A DNA stretch of 64,000 nucleotides from the NCBI GenBank assembly GCA_030762935.1, contig CM060896.1:8029501-8093500 (forward strand), read 5' to 3'. Below are positions 44,869 to 59,640 of this stretch, one piece after another. The stretch comes from Hymenopus coronatus (taxonomy: Eukaryota; Arthropoda; Insecta; Mantodea; Hymenopodidae). Every line of letters begins with the position of its first letter. Position 1 is the first letter of the stretch. The position numbers were made by a program, and so were the translations under genes. The notes under the pieces were generated by a model. It was not told where the DNA came from. It did not search any database and saw nothing but the letters and a program-made list of their open reading frames with translations.

Positions 44869-47800
44869 TACGGTCTTTGTGGAAGAACATATCAGTACAA
44901 GTGCTATCCAGATAGTAACACGGTCTGTGTAGAAGAACATATCAGTACAAGGGCTATCCAGGTAGTAACACGGTCTGTGTAGAAGAACATAACACTACAA
45001 GGGCTATCCAGGTAGTAACACGGTCTGTGTAGAAGACCATAACATTACAAGAACTATCCAGATTGTAAAACGGCCTGTGTAGATGAACATAACACTACAA
45101 GGGCTATCCAGATAGTAACACGGTCTGTGTAGATGAACATAACAACTGATTGGCTATCCAGATAGTAACACGGCCTGTGTAGATGAACATAACAATAGAA
45201 GGGCTATCCAGATAGTAACACGGTCTGTGTAGATGAACATAACAACTGATCGGCTATCCAGATAGTAACACGGTCTGTGTAGATGAACATAACACTAGAA
45301 GGGCTATACAGATAGTAACACGGTCTGTGTAGATGAACTTAACACTATAAGGGCATTCCAGAAAGTAACACGGTCTGAGTAGATGAACATAACAATCGAA
45401 GGGCTATACAGATAGTAACACGGTCTGTGTAGATGAACATAACAATAGAAGGGCTATACAGAAAGTAACACGGTCTGTGTAGATAAACATAACAATAGAG
45501 GGCTATACAGATAGTAACACGGTCTGTGTAGAAGAACATAACAATAGAAGGGCTATCCAGATATTAACACGGTCTGTGTAGAAGAACATAACAATAGAAG
45601 GGCTATCCACATAGTAACATGGTCTGTGTAGAACATAAGAGTACAAGGGCTATCCAGATAGTAACACATTCTGTGTAGAAGAACATAACAATAGAAGGGC
45701 TACCCACATAGTAACATGGTCTGTGTAGAAGAACATAACAATACAAGTGCTATCCAGATAGTAACACGTTCTGTGTAGAAGAACATAACAATACAAGGGC
45801 TATCCAGAGAGTAACACGGCCTGTGTAGAAGAACATAACAATAGAAGAGCTATCCAGATAATAACACGGTCTGTGTAGAAGAACATAACAATAGAAGGGC
45901 TATCCACATAGTAACATGGTCTGTGTAGAAGAACATAAGAGTACAAGGGCTATCCAGATAGTAACACAGTCTGTCGAAGAACATAACAATACAAGTGCTA
46001 TACAGATAGAAACACGGCCTGTGTAGAAGAACATAACAATACAAGGCCTATCCAGATAGTAATACGGTCTGAGTAGAAGAACATAACAGTACAAGGGCTA
46101 TCCAGATAGCAACATGGCCTGAGTAGAAGAGCATAACACTACAAGGGCTATCAAGATAGTAACACGGTCTGTGTAGAAGAACATAACAGTACAAGAGCTA
46201 TCCAGATAGTAACACGGTCTGTGTGCAAGAACATAACAGTACAAGAGCTATCCAGATAGTAACATGGTCTGTGCAGAAGAATATAACAGTACAAGAGCTA
46301 TCCAGATAGTAACACGGTCTGTGTAGAAGAACATAACAGTACAAGAGCTATCCAGATAGTAACACGGTCTGTGTGCAAGAACATAACAGTACAAGAGCTA
46401 TCCAGATAGTAACATGGTCTGTGCAGAAGAATATAACAGTACAAGAGCTATCCAGATAGTAACACGGTCTGTGCAGAAGAACATAACAGTACAAGAGCCA
46501 TCCAGATAGTAACATGGTCTGTGCAGAAGAACATAACAGTACAAGAGCTATCCAGATAGTAACACGGTCTGTGTAGAAGAACATAACAGTACAAGAGCTA
46601 TCCAGATAGTAACACGGTCTGTGTGCAAGAACATAAAAATACAAGGCCTATCCAGATAGTAACACGGTCTGTGTAGAAGTCCATAAAATTACAAGGGCTA
46701 TCCAGATAGTAACACGGCTTGTGTAGATGAACATAACACTACAAGGGCTATCCAGATAGTAACACGGTCTGTGTAGATGAACTTTACAATTGAAGGGCTA
46801 TCCAGATAGTAACACGGTCTGTGTAGATGAACATAATAACAGAAGGGCTATCCAGATAGTAACACGGTCTGTGTAGATGAACATAATAGAAGGGCTATCC
46901 AGATAGTAACACGGTCTGTGTAGATGAACATAACAATACAAGGGCTATCCAGATAGTAACACGGTCTGTGTAGATGAACATAACACTACAAGGGCTATCC
47001 AGATAGAAACAAGGTCTGTGTAGAACTTAATACAAGGGCTATTCAGGTAGTAACACGGTCTGTGAAGAAGAACATAACAGTACAAGGGCTATCCAGATAG
47101 TAACACTGTCTGTGTAGAAGAACACAACAATACAAGAGCTATCCAGATAGAAACAAGGTCTGTGTAGAACTTAACAATACAAGGGCTATCCAGGTAGTAA
47201 CACGGTCTGTGTAGAAGAACATATCAGTACAAGGGCTATCCAGGTAGTAACACGGTCTGTGTTGAAGAACATAACACTACAAGGGCTATCCAGATAGTAA
47301 CACGGTCTGTGTAGAAGACCATAACACTACAAGGGCTATCCAGATAGTATACCGGTCTGTGTAGAAGAACATAACACTACAAGGGCTATCCAGATAGTAA
47401 CACGGTCTGTGTAAGAGAACATAACACTACAAGGGCTATCCAGATAGTAACACGGCCTGTGTAGATGAACATAACACTACAAGGGCTATCCAGATAGTAA
47501 CAATGTCTGTTTAGATGAACATAACAATAGAAGGGCCATCCAGATAGTAACACGGTCTGTGTAGATGAACATAAAAATAGAAGGGCTATCCAGATAGTAA
47601 CACGGTCTGTGTAGATGAACATAACAATAGAAGGGCTATACAGATAGTAACAAGGTCTGTGTAGAAGAACATAACAATAGAAGGGCTATACAGATAGTAA
47701 CACGGTCTGTGTAGATGAACATAACAATAGAAGGGCTATACAGATAGTAAAACGGTCTGTGTAGATGAACATAACACTATAAGTGCTATCCAGATAGTAA

Positions 47801-48859
47801 CACGGCCTGTGTAGAAGAACATAACACTAAAAGAGCTATCTAGATAGTAACACGGTCTGTGTAGAAGAACATAACATTACAAGGGCTATCCAGATAGTAA
47901 CACGGTCTGTGTAGATGAACATTACAATAGAAGTGCTATCCAGATAGTAACACGGTCTGTGAAGAAGAACATAAGTATAAAAGAAAGAACATAAGTATAA
48001 AAGGGCTATCCAGATAGTAACACGTTCTGTGTAGAAGAACATAACAATACAAGGCCAATCCAGATAGTAATACGGTCTGTGTAGAAGAACATAACAGTAC
48101 AAGGGCTATCCATATAGTAACACGGTCTGAGTAGAAGAACATAACAATACAAGGGCAATCCAGATAGTAACACGGTCTGTGTAGAAGAACATAACACTAC
48201 AAGAGCTATCCAGATAGTAACACGGTCTGAGTAGAAGAACATAACAATACAAGGCCTATCCAGATAGTATCAAGGTCTGTGTAGAAGAGCATAACAATAC
48301 AAGGGCTATCCAGATAGTATCAAGGTCTGTGTAGAAGAACATAACAATACAAGGGCAATCCAGATAGTACTACGGTCTGTGTAGAAGAACATAACAGTAC
48401 AAGGGCTATCCAGATAGTAACACGGTCTGTGTAGAAGAACATAACAATTCAAGGGCTATCCAGATAGTAACACGGCCTGTGTGGAAGAACATAACAGTAC
48501 AAGGGCTATCCAGATAGTAACACGGTCTGTGTAGAAGTACATAACAATACAAGGGCTATCCAGATAGTAACATTGTCTGTGTAGAAGAACATAACAATAC
48601 AAGGGCTTTCCAGATAGTAACGTGGTCTGTGTAGAAGAACATAATACTAAAAGAGCTATCTAGATAGTAACACGGTCTGTGTAGAAGAACATAACATTAC
48701 AAGGGTTATCCAGATAGTAACACGGTCTGTGTAGATGAACATAACAATAGAAGTGCTATCCAGATAGTAACACGGTCTGTGAAGAAGAACATAACAATAA
48801 AAGGGCTATCCAGATAGTAACACGTTCTGTGAGGAAGAACATAACAATACAAGGCCAAT

Positions 48860-51800
48860 CCAGATAGTAATACGGTCTGTGTAGAAGAACATAACAGTAC
48901 AAGGGCTATCCATATAGTAACACGGTCTGTGTAGAAGAACACAACACTACAAGAGCTATCCAGATAGTAACACGGTCTGTGTAGAAGAACATAACAATAC
49001 AAGGCCTATCCAGATAGTATCAAGGTCTGTGTAGAAGAGCATAACAATACAAGGGCTATCCAGATAGTATCAAGGTCTGTGTAGAAGAACATAACAATAC
49101 AAGGGCAATCCAGATAGTAACACGGTCTGTGTAGAAGAACATAACAGTACAAGGGCTATCCAGATAGTAACACGGTCTGTGTAGAAGAACATAACAATTC
49201 AAGGGCTATCCAGATAGTAACACGGCCTGTGTGGAAGAACATAACAGTACAAGGGCTATCCAGATAGTAACACGGTCTGTGTAGAAGTACATAACAATAC
49301 AAGGGCTATCCAGATAGTAACATTGTCTGTGTAGAAGAACATAACAATACAAGGGCTTTCCAGATAGTAACGTGGTCTGTGTAGAAGAACATAATACTAA
49401 AAGAGCTATCTAGATAGTAACACGGTCTGTGTAGAAGAACATAACATTACAAGGGTTATCCAGATAGTAACACGGTCTGTGTAGATGAACATAACAATAG
49501 AAGTGCTATCCAGATAGTAACACGGTCGGAGAAGAAGAACATAACAATAAAAGGGCTATCCAGGTAGTAACACGTTCTGGGTAGAAGAACATAACAATAC
49601 AAGGCCAATCCAGATAGTAATATGGTCTTTGTAGAAGAACATAACAGTACAAGGGCTATCCATATAGTAACACGGTCTGAGTAGAAGAACATAACAGTAG
49701 AAGGGCTATCCAGATAGTAACACGGTCTGTGTAGAAGAACATAACACTACAAGAGCTATCCAGATAGTAACACGGTCTGTGTAGAAGAACATAACAATAC
49801 AAGGCCTATCCAGATAGTAACACGGTCTGTGTAGAAGAACATAACAATACAAGGGCTATCCAAATAGTATCAAGGTCTGTGTAGAAGAGCATAACAATAC
49901 AAGGGCTATCCAGATAGTATCAAGGTCTGTGTAGAAGAACATAACAATACAAGGGCAATCCAGATAGTAACACGGTCTGTGTAGAAGAACATAACAGTAC
50001 AAGGGCTATCCAGATAGTAACACGGCCTGTGTAGAAGAACATAACAATTCAAGGGCTATCCAGATAGTGACACGGCCTGTGTGTAAGAACATTACAATAG
50101 AAGAGCTATCCAGATAGTAACACGGTCTGTGTAGAAGAACATAACAATAGAAGGGCTATCCACATAGTAACATGGTCTGTGTAGAAGAACATAAGAGTAC
50201 AAGGGCTATCCAGATAGTAACACAGTCTGTCGAAGAACATAATAATACAAGTGCTATCCAGATAGAAACACGGCCTGTGTAGAAGAACATAACAATACAA
50301 GGCCTATCCAGATAGTAATACGGTCTGAGTAGAAGAACATAACAGTACAAGGGCTATCCAGATAGCAACATGGCCTGAGTAGAAGAGCATAACACTACAA
50401 GGGCTATCAAGATAGTAACATGGTCTGTGTAGAAGAACATAACAGTACAAGAGCTATCCAGATAGTAACACGGTCTGTGTGCAAGAACATAACAGTACAA
50501 GAGCTATCCAGATAGTAACATGGTCTGTGCAGAAGAACATAACAGTACAAGAGCTATCCAGATAGTAACACGGGGTGTGTAGAAGAACATAACAGTACAA
50601 GAGCTATCCAGATAGTAACACGGTCTGTGTGCAAGAACATAAAAATACAAGGCCTATCCAGATAGTAACACGGTCTGTGTAGAAGTCCATAAAATTACAA
50701 GGGCTATCCAGATAGTAACACGGCTTGTGTAGATGAACATAACACTACAAGGGCTATCCAGATAGTAACACGGTCTGTGTAGATGAACTTTACAATTGAA
50801 GGGCTATCCAGATAGTAACACGGTCTGTGTAGATGAACATAACAAAAGAAGGGCTATCCAGATAGTAACACGGTCTGTGTAGATGAACATAATAGAAGGG
50901 CTATCCAGATAGTAACACGGTCTGTGTAGATGAACATAACAATACAAGGGCTATCCAGATAGTAACACGGTCTGTGTAGATGAACATAACACTACAAGGG
51001 CTATCCAGATAGAAACAAGGTCTGTGTAGAACTTAATACAAGGGCTATCCAGGTAGTAACACGGTCTGTGAAGAAGAACATAACAGTACAAGGGCTATCC
51101 AGATAGTAACACTGTCTGTGTAGAAGAACACAGCAATACAAGAGCTATCCAGATAGAAACAAGGTCTGTGTAGAACTTAACAATACAAGGGCTATCCAGG
51201 TAGTAACACGGTCTGTGTAGAAGAACATATCAGTACTAGGGCTATCCAGATAGTAACACGGTCTGTGTAGAAGAACATATCAGTACAAGGGCTATCCAGG
51301 TAGTAACACGGTCTGTGTAGAAGAACATAACACTACAAGGGCTATCCAGATAGTAACACGGTCTGTGTAGAAGACCATAATACTACAAGGGCTATCCAGA
51401 TAGTATACTGGTCTGTGTAGAAGAACATAACACTACAAGGCTATCCTGGTAGTAACACGGTCTGTGTAGAAGAACATAACACTACAAGGGCTATCCAGAT
51501 AGTAACACGGTCTGTGTAGAAGAACATAACACTACAAGGGCTATCCAGATAGTATACCGGTCTGTGTAGAAGACCATAACATTACAAGAACTATCCAGAT
51601 AGTAACACGGCCTGTGTAGATGAACATAACACTACAAGGGCTATCCAGATAGTTACAATGTCTGTTTAGATGAACATAACAATAGAAGGGCCATCCAGAT
51701 AGTAACACGGTCTGTTTAGATGAACATAAAAATAGAAGGGATATCCAGATAGTAACACGGTCTGTGTAGATGAACATCACAATAGAAGGGCTATACAGAT

Positions 51801-52645
51801 AGTAACACGGTCTGTGTAGAAGAACATAACAATAGAAGGGCTCTACAGATAGTAACACGGTCTGTGTAGATGAACATAACGATAGAAGGGCTATACATAT
51901 AGTAACACGGTCTGTGTAGATGAACATAACACCATAAGTGCTATCCAGATGGTAACACGGCCTGTGTAGAAGAACATAACACTAAAAGAGCTATCTAGAT
52001 AGTAACACGGTCTGTGTAGAAGAACATAACATTACAAGGGCTATCCAGATAGTAACACGGTCTGTGTAGATGAACATAACAATAGAAGTGCTATCCAGAT
52101 AGTAACACGGTCTGTGAAGAAGAACATAACAATAAAAGGGCTATCCAGATAGTAACACGTTCTGTGTAGAAGAACATAACAATACAAGGCCAATCCAGAT
52201 AGTAATACGGTCTGTGTAGAAGAACATAACAGTACAAGGGCTATCCATATAGTAACACGGTCTGAGTAGAAGAACATAACAATACAAGGGCTATCCATAT
52301 AGTAACACGGTCTGTGTAGAAGAACATAACACTACAAGAGCTATCCAGATAGTAACATGGTCTGTGTAGAAGAACATAACAATACAAGGCCTATCCAGAT
52401 AGTATCAAGGTCTGTGTAGAAGAGCATAACAATACAAGGGCTATCCAGATAGTATCAAGGTCTGTGTAGAAGAACATAACAATACAAGGGCAATCCAGAT
52501 AGTAACACGGTCTGTGTAGAAGAACATAACAGTACAAGGGCTATCCAGATAGTAACACAGTCTGTGTAGAAGAACATAACAATTCAAGGGCTATCCAGAT
52601 AGTAACAGGGCCTGTGTGGAAGAACATAACAGTACAAGGGCTATC
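48860..52645. repeat. Higher-order repeat of satellite 2, copy A (3785 bp)
   Basis: Copy A matches copy B at a constant offset of 3785 bp. Examples: the ACAACACTACAAGAG unit at 48930 and 52715, the GGTCGGAGAAGAAG unit at 49525 and 53310, and the TAAAAGAGCTATCTAGATAG marker at 51983 and 55768. The left limit is where the GTAATACGG unit near 48867 stops matching 48.6 kb versus 52.4 kb. Confidence 0.85.
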
Positions 52646-55600
52646 CAGATAGTAATACGGTCTGTGTAGAAGAACATAACAGTACAAGGGCTATCCATAT
52701 AGTAACACGGTCTGTGTAGAAGAACACAACACTACAAGAGCTATCCAGATAGTAACACGGTCTGTGTAGAAGAACATAACAATACAAGGCCTATCCAGAT
52801 AGTATCAAGGTCTGTGTAGAAGAGCATAACAATACAAGGGCTATCCAGATAGTATCAAGGTCTGTGTAGAAGAACATAACAATACAAGGGCAATCCAGAT
52901 AGTAACACGGTCTGTGTAGAAGAACATAACAGTACAAGGGCTATCCAGATAGTAACACGGTCTGTGTAGAAGAACATAACAATTCAAGGGCTATCCAGAT
53001 AGTAACACGGCCTGTGTGGAAGAACATAACAGTACAAGGGCTATCCAGATAGTAACACGGTCTGTGTAGAAGTACATAACAATACAAGGGCTATCCAGAT
53101 AGTAACATTGTCTGTGTAGAAGAACATAACAATACAAGGGCTTTCCAGATAGTAACGTGGTCTGTGTAGAAGAACATAATACTAAAAGAGCTATCTAGAT
53201 AGTAACACGGTCTGTGTAGAAGAACATAACATTACAAGGGTTATCCAGATAGTAACACGGTCTGTGTAGATGAACATAACAATAGAAGTGCTATCCAGAT
53301 AGTAACACGGTCGGAGAAGAAGAACATAACAATAAAAGGGCTATCCAGATAGTAACACGTTCTGGGTAGAAGAACATAACAATACAAGGCCATTCCAGAT
53401 AGTAATATGGTCTTTGTAGAAGAACATAACAGTACAAGGGCTATCCATATAGTAACACGGTCTGAGTAGAAGAACATAACAGTAGAAGGGCTATCCAGAT
53501 AGTAACACGGTCTGTGTAGAAGAACATAACACTACAAGAGCTATCCAGATAGTAACACGGTCTGTGTAGAAGAACATAACAATACAAGGCCTATCCAGAT
53601 AGTAACACGGTCTGTGTAGAAGAACATAACAATACAAGGGCTATCCAAATAGTATCAAGGTCTGTGTAGAAGAGCATAACAATACAAGGGCTATCCAGAT
53701 AGTATCAAGGTCTGTGTAGAAGAACATAACAATACAAGGGCAATCCAGATAGTAACACGGTCTGTGTAGAAGAACATAACAGTACAAGGGCTATCCAGAT
53801 AGTAACACGGCCTGTGTAGAAGAACATAACAATTCAAGGGCTATCCAGATAGTGACACGGCCTGTGTGTAAGAACATTACAATAGAAGAGCTATCCAGAT
53901 AGTAACACGGTCTGTGTAGAAGAACATAACAATAGAAGGGCTATCCACATAGTAACATGGTCTGTGTAGAAGAACATAAGAGTACAAGGGCTATCCAGAT
54001 AGTAACACAGTCTGTCGAAGAACATAATAATACAAGTGCTATCCAGATAGAAACACGGCCTGTGTAGAAGAACATAACAATACAAGGCCTATCCAGATAG
54101 TAATACGGTCTGAGTAGAAGAACATAACAGTACAAGGGCTATCCAGATAGCAACATGGCCTGAGTAGAAGAGCATAACACTACAAGGGCTATCAAGATAG
54201 TAACATGGTCTGTGTAGAAGAACATAACAGTACAAGAGCTATCCAGATAGTAACACGGTCTGTGTGCAAGAACATAACAGTACAAGAGCTGTCCAGATAG
54301 TAACATGGTCTGTGCAGAAGAACATAACAGTACAAGAGCTATCCAGATAGTAACACGGGGTGTGTAGAAGAACATAACAGTACAAGAGCTATCCAGATAG
54401 TAACACGGTCTGTGTGCAAGAACATAAAAATACAAGGCCTATCCAGATAGTAACACGGTCTGTGTAGAAGTCCATAAAATTACAAGGGCTATCCAGATAG
54501 TAACACGGCTTGTGTAGATGAACATAACACTACAAGGGCTATCCAGATAGTAACACGGTCTGTGTAGATGAACTTTACAATTGAAGGGCTATCCAGATAG
54601 TAACACGGTCTGTGTAGATGAACATAACAAAAGAAGGGCTATCCAGATAGTAACACGGTCTGTGTAGATGAACATAATAGAAGGGCTATCCAGATAGTAA
54701 CACGGTCTGTGTAGATGAACATAACAATACAAGGGCTATCCAGATAAAAACACGGTCTGTGTAGATGAACATAACACTACAAGGGCTATCCAGATAGAAA
54801 CAAGGTCTGTGTAGAACTTAATACAAGGGCTATCCAGGTAGTAACACGGTCTGTGAAGAAGAACATAACAGTACAAGGGCTATCCAGATAGTAACACTGT
54901 CTGTGTAGAAGAACACAGCAATACAAGAGCTATCCAGATAGAAACAAGGTCTGTGTAGAACTTAACAATACAAGGGCTATCCAGGTAGTAACACGGTCTG
55001 TGTAGAAGAACATATCAGTACTAGGGCTATCCAGATAGTAACACGGTCTGTGTAGAAGAACATATCAGTACTAGGGCTATCCAGGTAGTAACACGGTCTG
55101 TGTAGAAGAACATAACACTACAAGGGCTATCCAGATAGTAACACGGTCTGTGTAGAAGACCATAATACTACAAGGGCTATCCAGATAGTATACCGGTCTG
55201 TGTAGAAGAACATAACACTACAAGGCTATCCAGGTAGTAACACGGTCTGTGTAGAAGAACATAACACTACAAGGGCTATCCAGATAGTAACACGGTCTGT
55301 GTAGAAGAACATAACACTACAAGGGCTATCCAGATAGTATACCGGTCTGTGTAGAAGACCATAACATTACAAGAACTATCCAGATAGTAACACGGCCTGT
55401 GTAGATGAACATAACACTACAAGGGCTATCCAGATAGTAACAATGTCTGTTTAGATGAACATAACAATAGAAGGGCCATCCAGATAGTAACACGGTCTGT
55501 TAAGATGAACATAAAAATAGAAGGGATATCCAGATAGTAACACGGTCTGTGTAGATGAATATCACAATAGAAGGGCTATACAGATAGTAACACGGTCTGT

Positions 55601-56360
55601 GTAGAAGAACATAACAATAGAAGGGCTCTACAGATAGTAACACGGTCTGTGTAGATGAACATAACGATAGAAGGGCTATACATATAGTAACACGGTCTGT
55701 GTAGATGAACATAACACCATAAGTGCTATCCAGATGGTAACACGGCCTGTGTAGAAGAACATAACACTAAAAGAGCTATCTAGATAGTAACACGGTCTGT
55801 GTAGAAGAACATAACATTACAAGGGCTATCCAGATAGTAACACGGTCTGTGTAGATGAACATAACAATAGAAGTGCTATCCAGATAGTAACACGGTCTGT
55901 GAAGAAGAACATAACAATAAAAGGGCTATCCAGATAGTAACACGTTCTGTGTAGAAGAACATAACAATACAAGGCCAATCCAGATAGTAATACGGTCTGT
56001 GTAGAAGAACATAACAGTACAAGGGCTATCCATATAGTAACACGGTCTGAGTAGAAGAACATAACAATACAAGGGCTATCCATATAGTAACACGGTCTGT
56101 GTAGAAGAACATAACACTACAAGAGCTATCCAGATAGTAACATGGTCTGTGTAGAAGAACATAACAATACAAGGCCTATCCAGATAGTATCAAGGTCTGT
56201 GTAGAAGAGCATAACAATACAAGGGCTATCCAGATAGTATCAAGGTCTGTGTAGAAGAACATAACAATACAAGGGCAATCCAGATAGTAACACGGTCTGT
56301 GTAGAAGAACATAACATTACAAGGGCTATCCAGATAGTAACACAGTCTGTGTAGAAGAAC
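52645..56360. repeat. Higher-order repeat of satellite 2, copy B
   Basis: Second copy of the series. Its first part aligns to copy C with offset 3285 and its later part with offset 3282 after a 3-nt loss in copy C near 57104. The roughly 500-bp difference from the 3785-bp period is explained by loss of about 10 units around 56340, where GTAACACAG is followed at once by the GTAACATTG unit. Confidence 0.8.
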
Positions 56361-59300
56361 ATAACAATACAAGGGCTATCCAGATAGTAACATTGTCTGT
56401 GTAGAAGAACATAACAATACAAGGGCTTTCCAGATAGTAACGTGGTCTGTGTAGAAGAACATAATACTAAAAGAGCTATCTAGATAGTAACACGGTCTGT
56501 GTAGAAGAACATAACATTACAAGGGTTATCCAGATAGTAACACGGTCTGTGTAGATGAACATAACAATAGAAGTGCTATCCAGATAGTAACACGGTCGGA
56601 GAAGAAGAACATAACAATAAAAGGGCTATCCAGATAGTAACACGTTCTGGGTAGAAGAACATAACAATACAAGGCCAATCCAGATAGTAATATGGTCTTT
56701 GTAGAAGAACATAACAGTACAAGGGCTATCCATATAGTAACACGGTCTGAGTAGAAGAACATAACAGTAGAAGGGCTATCCAGATAGTAACACGGTCTGT
56801 GTAGAAGAACATAACACTACAAGAGCTATCCAGATAGTAACACGGTCTGTGTAGAAGAACATAACAATACAAGGCCTATCCAGATAGTAACACGGTCTGT
56901 GTAGAAGAACATAACAATACAAGGGCTATCCAAATAGTATCAAGGTCTGTGTAGAAGAGCATAACAATACAAGGGCTATCCAGATAGTATCAAGGTCTGT
57001 GTAGAAGAACATAACAATACAAGGGCAATCCAGATAGTAACACGGTCTGTGTAGAAGAACATAACAGTACAAGGGCTATCCAGATAGTAACACGGCCTGT
57101 GTAGAACATAACAATTCAAGGGCTATCCAGATAGTGACACGGCCTGTGTGTAAGAACATTACAATAGAAGAGCTATCCAGATAGTAACACGGTCTGTGTA
57201 GAAGAACATAACAATAGAAGGGCTATCCACATAGTAACATGGTCTGTGTAGAAGAACATAAGAGTACAAGGGCTATCCAGATAGTAACACAGTCTGTCGA
57301 AGAACATAATAATACAAGTGCTATCCAGATAGAAACACGGCCTGTGTAGAAGAACATAACAATACAAGGCCTATCCAGATAGTAATACAGTCTGAGTAGA
57401 AGAACATAACAGTACAAGGGCTATCCAGATAGCAACATGGCCTGAGTAGAAGAGCATAACACTACAAGGGCTATCAAGATAGTAACATGGTCTGTGTAGA
57501 AGAACATAACAGTACAAGAGCTATCCAGATAGTAACACGGTCTGTGTGCAAGAACATAACAGTACAAGAGCTATCCAGATAGTAACATGGTCTGTGCAGA
57601 AGAACATAACAGTACAAGAGCTATCCAGATAGTAACACGGGGTGTGTAGAAGAACATAACAGTACAAGAGCTATCCAGATAGTAACACGGTCTGTGTGCA
57701 AGAACATAAAAATACAAGGCCTATCCAGATAGTAACACGGTCTGTGTAGAAGTCCATAAAATTACAAGGGCTATCCAGATAGTAACACGGCTTGTGTAGA
57801 TGAACATAACACTACAAGGGCTATCCAGATAGTAACACGGTCTGTGTAGATGAACTTTACAATTGAAGGGCTATCCAGATAGTAACACGGTCTGTGTAGA
57901 TGAACATAACAAAAGAAGGGCTATCCAGATAGTAACACGGTCTGTGTAGATGAACATAATAGAAGGGCTATCCAGATAGTAACACGGTCTGTGTAGATGA
58001 ACATAACAATACAAGGGCTATCCAGATAGTAACACGGTCTGTGTAGATGAACATAACACTACAAGGGCTATCCAGATAGAAACAAGGTCTGTGTAGAACT
58101 TAATACAAGGGCTATCCAGGTAGTTACACGGTCTGTGAAGAAGAACATAACAGTACAAGGGCTATCCAGATAGTAACACTGTCTGTGTAGAAGAACACAG
58201 CAATACAAGAGCTATCCAGATAGAAACAAGGTCTGTGTAGAACTTAACAATACAAGGGCTATCCAGGTAGTAACACGGTCTGTGTAGAAGAACATATCAG
58301 TACTAGGGCTATCCAGATAGTAACACGGTCTGTGTAGAAGAACATATCAGTACAAGGGCTATCCAGGTAGTAACACGGTCTGTGTAGAAGAACATAACAC
58401 TACAAGGGCTATCCAGATAGTAACACGGTCTGTGTAGAAGACCATAACACTACAAGGGCTATCCAGATAGTATACCGGTCTGTGTAGAAGAACATAACAC
58501 TACAAGGCTATCCAGGTAGTAACACGGTCTGTGTAGAAGAACATAACACTACAAGGGCTATCCAGATAGTAACACGGTCTGTGTAGAAGAACATAACACT
58601 ACAAGGGCTATCCAGATAGTATACCGGTCTGTGTAGAAGACCATAACATTACAAGAACTATCCAGATAGTAACACGGCCTGTGTAGATGAACATAACACT
58701 ACAAGGGCTATCCAGATAGTAACAATGTCTGTTTAGATGAACATAACAATAGAAGGGCCATCCAGATAGTAACACGGTCTGTTTAGATGAACATAAAAAT
58801 AGAAGGGATATCCAGATAGTAACACGGTCTGTGTAGATGAACATCACAATAGAAGGGCTATACAGATAGTAACACGGTCTGTGTAGAAGAACATAACAAT
58901 AGAAGGGCTCTACAGATAGTAACACGGTCTGTGTAGATGAACATAACGATAGAAGGGCTATACATATAGTAACACGGTCTGTGTAGATGAACATAACACC
59001 ATAAGTGCTATCCAGATGGTAACACGGCCTGTGTAGAAGAACATAACACTAAAAGAGCTATCTAGATAGTAACACGGTCTGTGTAGAAGAACATAACATT
59101 ACAAGGGCTATCCAGATAGTAACACGGTCTGTGTAGATGAACATAACAATAGAAGTGCTATCCAGATAGTAACACGGTCTGTGAAGAAGAACATAACAAT
59201 AAAAGGGCTATCCAGATAGTAACACGTTCTGTGTAGAAGAACATAACAATACAAGGCCAATCCAGATAGTAATACGGTCTGTGTAGAAGAACATAACAGT

Positions 59301-59640
59301 ACAAGGGCTATCCATATAGTAACATGGTCTGAGTAGAAGAACATAACAATACAAGGGCTATCCATATAGTAACACGGTCTGTGTAGAAGAACATAACACT
59401 ACAAGAGCTATCCAGATAGTAACATGGTCTGTTTAGAAGAACATAACAATACAAGGCCTATCCAGATAGTATCAAGGTCTGTGTAGAAGAGCATAACAAT
59501 ACAAGGGCTATCCAGATAGTATCAAGGTCTGTGTAGAAGAACATAACAATACAAGGGCAATCCAGATAGTAACACGGTCTGTGTAGAAGAACATAACAGT
59601 ACAAGGGCTATCCAGATAGTAACACAGTCTGTGTAGAAGA
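56360..59640. repeat. Higher-order repeat of satellite 2, copy C
   Basis: Third copy of the series, with landmarks at 56595 (GGTCGGAGAAG), 57293 (GTCTGTCGAAG) and 59050 (TAAAAGAGCTATCTAGATAG). A further partial copy follows to about 61400, and a more diverged relative lies at about 45840-48860 (offset about 4256 for the GTCTGTCGAAG unit at 45969 and 50225). Confidence 0.78.
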
